From NCBI GenBank assembly GCA_964017185.1, contig OZ024875.1:42439486-42503485 (forward strand): a DNA stretch of 64,000 nucleotides. Reading direction: 5' to 3'. The notes below the pieces were generated by a model that was not told the origin of the DNA, searched no databases, and worked only from the letters and a program-made list of their open reading frames with translations. This DNA comes from Rugalucina vietnamica (lineage: Eukaryota > Mollusca > Bivalvia > Lucinida > Lucinidae). Both the position numbers and the translations under genes were made by a program. Shown piece by piece: positions 57,300-64,000 of this stretch. Each line of letters begins with the position of its first letter. The first letter of the stretch is position 1.

Positions 57300-58998
57300 T
57301 CAAAAGATGAATGACCAACCATCTTCCTAAGTTGTTTCTATTAAGAAATAAAAAGAAAAAAAAATCGGTGTTCTAGATTTTGACCTCTAGCCCCGCCCCC
57401 CTGACTCCGACCCGGTCGGATGCCATGGAACCTAAAGTGTACAAAGTATGAATGCTTTATGATAAGTTGTTGTCAAGATATGGACTCCTTGTAAAAGTTA
57501 CACAGCAGTAAATCTATTTTTTACAGTGTTCTAGTTTTTAACCTCCAGCCCCACCCCCAGGCATGGACCCAGAGATGCGATGCCATGAAATGAAACTCAA
57601 CCCTACAAGGTACCTATGGTCCCAGTATGAAAGCCCTCTGATAAAATTTTTTCAACATATAGACTTCTAGAATACAATATCACAGAAAAGCCATTATCAT
57701 TAATGGTGTTCTAGATTTTAACCTCTAGCCCCTCCCCCTGGCATGGACCCAGGGACCTGATGCTATGGAATGAAAGCCGACCCTACAGGGTGTCAATGGC
57801 CCAAGTATCAATGCTTTCTGATGAGTGGTTGTCAAGATATGGACTTCTAGAAAACTTTAACACAATAATAGCTATTTTTTAAGGTGTTCTAGATTTTAAC
57901 CTCCAGCCCCCCCCCCCCCCCAGGCCAGGACCCAGGGGCCCGATGCCATGGAATGAAAGCTAACCCTACAGGGTATCTATGGTCCAAGTATGAATGCTTT
58001 CTGATGAGTGGTTGTCAAGATATGGACTTCTAGAAAACTTTTAACGCAAGTGTGACGCGCACGGGAACGGGTACGGGAACGCACACGGGAACGGAACGTG
58101 GACGACCGGGGTGACTGCAATAGCTCTATGCACTTCGTGCAGTCGAGCTAAAGATGAATGACCAACCATCTTCCTAAGTTGTTTCTATTAAGAAATAAAA
58201 AGAAAAAAAATTCGGGGAGTTCTAGATTTTGACCTCTAGCCCCGCCCCCCTGACTCCGACCCAGAGGTCCGATGTCATGGAACCTAAAGTGTATGAAGTA
58301 TGAATGCTTTATGATAAGTTGTTGTCAAGATATGGACTCCTTGTAAAAGTTGCACAGCAGTACATCTATTTTTACAGTGTTCTAGTTTTTAACCTCCAGC
58401 CCCACCCCCCAGGCATGGACCCAGAGATCCGATGCCATGAAATGAAACTCAACCCTACAGGGTACCTATGGTCCGAGTATGAAAGCCCTCTGATAAAAAG
58501 TTTTCAAGATATAGACTTCTAGAATACTATATCACAGAAAAGCCATTATTATTAATGGTGTTCTAGATTTTAACCTCTAGCCCCACCCCCTGGCATGGAC
58601 CCAGGGATCTGATGCCATGAAATGAAAGCTGACCCTACAGGGTGTCAATGGCCCAAGTATCAATGCTTTCTGATGAGTGGTTGTCAAGATATGGACTTCT
58701 AGAAAACTTTAACACAAGATTTGCCATTTTTGAAGGTGTTCTAGATTTTAACCTCCAGCCCCACCCCCTGGCCTGGACCCAGGGGCCCAATGCCATGGAA
58801 TGAAAGCTAACCCTACAGGGTATCTATGGTCCAAGTATGAATGCTTTCTGATGAGTGGTTGTCAAGATATGGACTTCTAGAAAACTTTAACGCAAGTGTG
58901 ACGCGCACGGGAACGGGAACGGGAACGCACACGGGAACGGGAACGTGGACGACCGGGGTGACAGCAATAGCTCTATGCACTTCGTGCAGTCGAGCTAA
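57300..58998. repeat. 850-bp tandem duplication of ~170-bp units
   Basis: The segment starting 'aaagatgaatgaccaaccat' at 57,302 recurs at 58,152. Each half holds four ~170-bp units ('tgttctagattttaacctc', 'ggcatggacccagggatc', 'gttgtcaagatatggacttc') and ends in an (acggga)n block and 'cacttcgtgcagtcgagcta'. Confidence 0.88.
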
Positions 58999-59224
58999 AA
59001 AGGGAAATAACTCTAACAGAATGGGCCCCTAGCCCCTTGAATTTACCTGAAAGAAAAAAATATGGGTCCTTTTAATTTCCATATACAAACTACATACCAA
59101 ATTTCAAGATCCTAGCTCTAACGGTTTCTGACCGAGTGCTCACGCATCACAGACAGACTGACTGACTGACAGACTGACTGACTGCACGGACAGACCCAAA
59201 CCAATATGCCCCCTCAACTTCTTC

Positions 59225-60400
59225 GAAGTTGGGGGCATAAATGTTGATTTTTCAAACACTCAAGGGCCCAGTCAGAGGTCGGATCTGGTCGAAATTCAGA
59301 CTCATCCGAGATATTGTAGTTATCCTTGTTACCTGCAAGAATGAAGAAGATCCACTGAAAAACAAAGATGCTAGAGTGGCCACAACACAAAATATTGATT
59401 TTCAAACACTCAAGGTCAGATAACTCCATAGTCAGAGGTCGGATCTGGTCGAAATTTGAACTCAACCGAGATATTATGGATGTCTTTGTTACTTCCAAGA
59501 ATAAAGAAGATCTGAATAAAAATGAAGGCACTAGAGAGGCCACAACACTAAATATTGATTTTTCACACAGTCAAGGGCAGATAACTCTGCAGTCAAGGGT
59601 CGGATCTGGCTGAAATTCAAACTCATCCGAGATGTTATGGCTATCCTTGTTACTTCCAAGTATGAAGCAGATCCGGTCAAAATTGAAGGCGCAAGAGTGG
59701 CCACAACACAAAATATTGATTTTTCAAACACTCAAGGGCACGTAACTCCGCAGTCCATGGTCGAAAGTCACTGAATTTCGAACTCATTCAAGATCTTATG
59801 GCTGTCCTTGTTGCCTGCAAGAATGAAGAAGATCCCATTAGAAATGAAGGCGCTGGAGCGTTCAGAACGTCTTTCCCATTGTAAGTCAATGGGGATTTTT
59901 TCAAACGCTCAAGGGCAGCTAACTCTGCAGTCCATGGTCGAATCTTGCCGAATTTCGAACTCATCCGAGATCTCATGGCTGTCCTTGTTACATGGAAGAA
60001 TGAAGAAGATCCAATCAAAAATGTAGGTGCTAGAGTGTTCACAACACTTATCAGCCATTTTCCAAACGCTCAAGGGCAGGCAACTCTGCAGTCCATGGTC
60101 GAATCTTGCTGAATTTCGAACTCATACAAGATCTATTGGTTGTCCTTGTAACATGCAAGAATGAAGAAGATCTGATCAGAAAAGAAAGCGCTGGAGTGTT
60201 CACAACATCTTTCCCATTGTAAGTCAATGGGGATTTTTTCAAACGCTCAAGGGCAGCTAACTCCGCAGTCCATGGTCGAATCTACCTGAATTTCAAACTC
60301 ATCCGAGATCTTATGACTGTCCTCATTACCTGCAAGAATGAAGAAGATCCTATCAAAAATATAGGCGCTAGAGTGTTCACAACATTTTTCCCATTGTAAC
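59225..60400. repeat. Tandem array, ~155-bp unit (second block)
   Basis: Seven units are homologous to the block at 54.2 kb, so the intervening families appear to have been inserted into, or grown within, an originally continuous array. Later units carry 'cccattgtaagtcaatgggg', a palindromic addition. Confidence 0.85.
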
Positions 60401-60876
60401 CCTATGGGAGCTATCTGTTGCCATGGAAACCAGAGTTCTAATCCGACCTGTCCCAAAACCTTATGCAACCTTTCCCCCACCCCAATGATGCGTCTGATAA
60501 AATTTGATTGCAATTGACTGACTAGTTGTGGAGATATTTGTTGTTGAAAGTGTGGACGGACGGACGCATGCACGCACGGACGGCGTCTCGACTACCATAC
60601 TATAAGCTCACCTTGTGAGCCTTCGGCTCAGGTGAGCTAATAAGTAAATAAATATTAACATTCACTTAGTTCTCAGAAAAATTGCATATTGCAGAAGTTT
60701 ACAAACTAGGATCCAACCTGTCCTTTCATATGCAGAGCCAAGACTCTACAACATTGCTGTTAAGCTGGCTTCAATTCCCCAAACACTGGTTAAGTAACCA
60801 AGAAGAAAGGGGCTCCATCTCAACATTATAGAAAATTTTTAACTGGGAAATTAAGAATCCAACCAAACAAACTTAC

Positions 60877-61188
60877 CTTCTTTCTGTTCCGCTTCCTTTT
60901 TTGGCCTGTTCTGTTGTTTGCGGAGGATCAACTGAGGTGCCTTCTGGAGGTACGACCCCCTGCGTGTTGGTTCCCGTATTAGCTGTAGCTGGCCGAACTG
61001 TGGCTGCCGTCACTCCCCTACTAGCACTGGCATCATTGTTCAGAATCACTATACCTCGTGGTGGATTATTGATACGTATATTAGTAGCAGCTTGTTGCTG
61101 GTTGCTGAAAGACCCGTGGACACTAATCCAAGAAGCCGTAATAATCTGTCCGTTAAAAGTTGGCTTCGTTTGATCACAGGATTACAGT
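60877..61188 (-). CDS. HUWE1: HUWE1 exon K with two frame changes
   Basis: The donor is GAAG|gtaagt. The start is uncertain (acceptor probably atctaag|AC). The first part reads NPVIKRSQLLTDRLLRLLGL, matching human NPV and LLTDRLLRLLSLIS (recollection). The frame is then lost near 61,085: the following low-complexity sequence is open only after a one-base shift (NQQQAATNIRINNPPRGIVI). It returns to the phase required by exon J only if one A is removed from the A6 run at about 60,897-60,902 (EQAKKEAEQKE). Read literally the exon contains stops. Real indels or sequencing errors are both possible. Confidence 0.75.
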
Positions 61189-61189
61189 C

Positions 61190-61533
61190 TTAGATCTGAT
61201 TTAGGCAGTTGCAATATTTTGAAATGTTTTTTATTGAAACTCGTGAAACAAAAACATACAAATTCACAATCTGTCATAATCTTCATAATTACATGGGCAT
61301 GTTTGCGTAATGCTGTCATAATCTTCACAAACCTATCAATATTCAGAGCAATAATGCCCAACATCGAGATTCTGATTATCTTATGTTCTGTTGTTGTTTG
61401 TTTTTTCCTTTAGAAATATTTTTTGTCTTTAATATTGTTTTGCACATGTATATGCATAGTAAATAAATGCACAAAATGTAAATGACTTAATGCTTTTGCC
61501 CTTTTGGTCATGACTCTTCCTGTTTCTCTATGG

Positions 61534-61569
<36 letters not shown>

Positions 61570-61640
61570 TTCTTTTGGAGAAAAATGTGAGCTGATGTCC
61601 ATTGTAGAGGTATCTTGAGAAGACAGACCATTACCAAAAC
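61190..61640. other. HUWE1 intron with long poly-T
   Basis: No exon recognised. A ~28-nt T run lies at 61,539-61,566. The rest is AT-rich without recognisable repeats. Confidence 0.45.
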
Positions 61641-61862
61641 TTGTCCATGCAATATACAGAGATTTTAAAAGTTATAAAAATGAAAAATTTCAACAGAAAA
61701 TGTTTGATATTTTTCTTATTTTTGCTACAAAACATAGATAGGCAGTTCTAACGTGTTCCCACAGCGAAAATAAGAAAAATATAAAAAAAAATTCTACTGA
61801 AAATTTTCAATTTTTACAACTTAAAAAATCTCTGTTTGTTCCATGGGCAAGTTTTCGTAATG
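61640..61862. mobile_element. gggtac-hairpin family, palindromic derivative
   Basis: The halves 'cttgtccatgcaatatacag' and 'ctctgtttgttccatgggca' are inverted around a collapsed centre ('aaacatagataggcagttct'). It retains 'tttttcttatttttgct' and 'gcgaaaataagaaaaat'. Most of the long hairpin stem has been deleted. Confidence 0.7.
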
Positions 61863-62044
61863 ATATGTATCATAAACAGGTAGTCTTAAGGTCAAGAAGT
61901 GAATTCTTGAGATCTTGCCTAAGTGTAAGTGTAATGCTGCTTGTACATAATTACAAGGTGCATTGCTGAGACAGTGACAAGTTGCCAAAACTTTGATGTG
62001 ATAATGTAATTTTCAGTTGTACAAAATTCAAGAGACGGTTTCCC

Positions 62045-63340
62045 TATATCTTGCCAAATGCTAGCTTTGTCAAGTGTAATGTTCACTTGCACTCATGTCA
62101 AGACATGGTATCTGAGATTTTGGCAAAATCAAGACTTGGCAAGTGCAATCTGTTCTGGTACACATGGTAAGATAAGAATGTCCAAGATTTTGCCAAAACA
62201 TTGACTTTCCAAGTGCAATCCGTTCTGGCACACATTGTAATAGATGAATACCTGAAGTCTTGCCAAAACCTTGACTTTCCAAGTGAACAACTTTCTGGTA
62301 CACATTATAATAGATGTATGCCCGAGGTCATGCCAAAATCTTGGCTTGCCAAGTGTAATGCATTCTGGTACACATGGTTAGAGATATAAATGCCTAAGGT
62401 TTATCTCCAAAACCTTGACTTGCCAAGTGCAATCTGTTCTGGTACACATTGTAATAGATGTATGCCGGACGTCTTGCCAAAACCTTGGCTTGCCAAGTGT
62501 AATGCGTTCTGGTACACATGGTTAGAGATAAATGCCTAAGGTTTTGCCAAAACCTTGACTTGCCAAGTGCAATCTGTTCTGGTATACATTGTAATAGATG
62601 TATGCCCGAGGTCTTGCCTAAACCTTGGCTTGCCAAGTGTAATGCAATCTGGTACTCATGGTAAGAGATGAATGTCAGGCCTTGCCAAGTGTTATGCATT
62701 CTGGTATGCATTGTAATAGATGAATGCCTGATGTCTTGCCAAAACCTAAGACTTGCCAAGTCTTATAAATTCTAATACACATGGTAAGAAATAAAAGCAT
62801 GATTTTTGTCAAAACCCAGACTTGCCAAGTGTAATTGAATGCCCGAGGTTTAGTCAGAACCTTGACATTCCAATTGTACTGCGTTCTGGTACACATTATA
62901 ATAGATGAATGCCTGAGGTCTTGCCAAAACCTTGACTTGCCAAGTTCTGGAGTACACATTGTTATATGACGACTAGGACAAATACTTTTTTTCCTCAAGT
63001 CATATAAACATGACATAAGAGATTAAAAAATATTTCTACAGGCTGCAGGTAACATGAAAACATTTATAAAATGAATATTAAATCTAAACAAGCTATGCTG
63101 TTCATGAATGCTATAGACGAATGCCGGACGTCTTGACAAACCCTTGAATTTCCAAGTGTAATACTTTCTGGTATTCACCTTAATAGATGAATGCATAAGG
63201 TCTTGCCAAAACAATGACTTGCCAAGTGTAATGTGTTCTGGTACACATTGTTATAGATGAATGCCTGAGGTTTTGCCAAAACCTTTGCTTACCAAGTATA
63301 ATGTGTTCTGGTACACAAATGTAATAGATGAATTTCTTGC
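62045..63340. repeat. Minisatellite, ~70-bp unit, first block
   Basis: The unit contains gccaagtg(c/t)aat, then 'gttctggtacacat', then 'taatagatgaatgcc', then gaggtcttgccaaaacctt. Eighteen or so units are diverged. A ~150-bp non-repeat insertion lies at about 62,970-63,110. Confidence 0.88.
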
Positions 63341-63349
63341 ACACCAGCT

Positions 63350-63760
63350 GATAGAGAAATCCTACGTTTTACCCCATGTGAGAAATTCTTATCTCACCCT
63401 CGTTATCTCACCCCGGTCACACCCTGCGTTCAAGTGTTCTTTTTTAACATTGGTTGTAAAGGACGTCACGTAATTTCGTCGCTAAGCGCACACGTCACAA
63501 TGACGTCGAAACGTTTTATTTCAAAATGGCGGGCGCCGCGATTGTAGCATTTTTCTAGGTAAATAGCATAAAAATCAAGCTTCGCCGCATTAAGGCGTGC
63601 AAGAAAAAGAATCCATCATTCGCGTAAGGTATGGATAGACAAATCTGTCCCGCGGGTCACAATTTGGCATCACTCGTCGAGCCTCGTGATGCCAAAATGT
63701 GACCCTCGGGACAGATTTGTCTATCCATACCTGACACTCATGTATGATTCTTATAGTATG
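63350..63760. mobile_element. Hairpin-bearing insertion in the ~70-bp minisatellite
   Basis: The GC-richer block (containing 'caaaatggcgggcgccgcga') interrupts the array. At 63,628-63,731 it carries a near-perfect inverted repeat with ~45-bp arms ('ggtatggatagacaaatctg' and its complement) around a 12-bp loop. The minisatellite resumes at 63,763. Probably a MITE; ends not defined. Confidence 0.65.
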
Positions 63761-63762
63761 GA

Positions 63763-64000
63763 GTCTTGCCAAAACATTGACTTTCCAAGTGTAATGCATT
63801 CTGGTACACATTTTAAGAGATGAATATCTGAGGTCTTTTTAAAACCTTGACTTGCCAAGTGTAGAGTGTTCTAGCACACATGGTAAGAGATGAATGCTTG
63901 AGGTCTTGCCAAAACATTGATTTGCCAAGTGTAATGCGTTCTGATACACAATGTAATAATTGAATGCCTTCTAGGTATTGCCAAAACTCTGACTTGCCTA
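63763..64000. repeat. Minisatellite, ~70-bp unit, second block
   Basis: The same unit as before the insertion; runs to the window edge. Confidence 0.85.

Larger units (their letters stand above)
54111..60640 (+). mobile_element. Large composite array element (array of arrays) in a HUWE1 intron
   Basis: It begins acaagtagcccaagggcaac gatcgctcacctgag and ends gccttcggctcaggtgagc, the same end signatures as the copies at 45.7 and 50.3 kb. Inside are a ~55-nt T run and five successive tandem families: ~155-bp units, ~180-bp units, 128-bp units, ~170-bp units within an 850-bp duplication, then ~155-bp units again. No coding capacity is seen. Elements of this type may grow by internal tandem duplication while keeping their ends; mobility mechanism unknown. 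Confidence 0.78.
19703..61188 (-). pseudogene. HUWE1: HUWE1-like HECT E3 ubiquitin ligase, 3' part, disrupted
   Basis: Eleven exons read right to left. Translated together they follow the C-terminal quarter of the HUWE1 family: NPV..LLTDRLLRLL, then VLTSKSCSEEGLEDA, then [16 protein letters not shown], then an acidic Gln/Ser linker, then [12 protein letters not shown], then LPPDTQKFLKFA, then the HECT N-lobe ([65 protein letters not shown]). HUWE1 is a ~4,000-residue ligase that transfers ubiquitin through a catalytic Cys in its C-lobe. Here the C-lobe exon with that Cys is not found. Three lesions are seen: frame changes in the most upstream exon, a LINE at one exon/intron boundary, and the 20.9-kb foldback element inside the last exon present. 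Other exons have intact frames and consensus splice sites. This is either a recently inactivated copy or haplotype, or an assembly composite. Confidence 0.9.

Noticed and set aside
57380..58990. ncRNA or CpG-island promoter from the GC-rich segments ccccgccccc and acgggaacgg
   Set aside because: The segments are parts of the 170-bp tandem units and recur in every unit; nothing suggests a transcription start.
61219..61413. Overlapping short frames on both strands downstream of HUWE1 exon K
   Set aside because: AT-rich intron sequence with mutually exclusive frames and no recognisable protein content.

Overview
The window is metazoan nuclear DNA: AT-rich, with spliced genes, several non-LTR retrotransposons, many hairpin MITEs and long tandem arrays. 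The repeat repertoire (intronic 128-, 155-, 170- and 456-bp arrays flanked by gctcacctgag/ctcaggtgagc ends, CR1-like LINEs, a LINE with a C-terminal C2H2 finger) suggests a lophotrochozoan, most likely a bivalve mollusc. That assignment is inference.

Two host genes are recognisable. (1) On the + strand at 2571-5507 is an intact intronless gene for a 978-residue polytopic membrane protein of unknown function. (2) On the - strand, from about 61.2 kb down to 19.7 kb, lie eleven consecutive 3'-proximal exons of the giant HECT E3 ubiquitin ligase HUWE1. They run from the linker before the HECT domain through almost all of the HECT N-lobe. Exon phases agree at every junction I checked except those involving the three damaged exons.

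The central discovery is at 19,728-40,607. A 20.9-kb foldback element sits inside a HUWE1 exon, 14 bp before its splice donor. It has ~130-bp terminal inverted repeats and an 11-bp target-site duplication (gctgatacttg). Its interior is about one hundred copies of a ~188-bp satellite monomer arranged as one giant inverted repeat: head-to-tail in one orientation to ~26,537, then inverted to the right end. Removing the element and one duplication restores an exon of exactly 100 codons with canonical splice sites. I see no transposase gene inside it. The satellite itself carries a 5'-truncated LINE with a 10-bp duplication and a 240-bp MITE whose related empty site is present elsewhere in the array.

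This HUWE1 copy carries at least two further lesions. A LINE lies exactly at an exon/intron boundary and separates the exon from its GTATGT donor. The most upstream exon shows a -1/+1 pair of frame changes. A decayed partial copy of one exon lies in an intron. The terminal exon with the HECT catalytic cysteine was not found in the 14 kb left of the element. The locus therefore looks like a recently dead HUWE1 copy or a damaged haplotype, unless the assembly is wrong.

Layout: 1-2.5 kb, short degenerate repeats and palindromes; 2.5-5.5 kb, membrane protein gene; 7.4-8.2 kb, G-rich minisatellite; 9.5-16.5 kb, MITE and repeat graveyard; 16.8-19.2 kb, CR1-like LINE; 19.7-40.6 kb, foldback/satellite element; 40.6-53.9 kb, HUWE1 exons with intronic LINEs, SINEs and MITEs; 54.1-60.6 kb, composite array element including nine perfect palindromic AGGTCAnnnTGACCT sites at 128-bp spacing; 60.9-61.2 kb, one more HUWE1 exon; 62.0-64.0 kb, ~70-bp minisatellite interrupted by a hairpin element.
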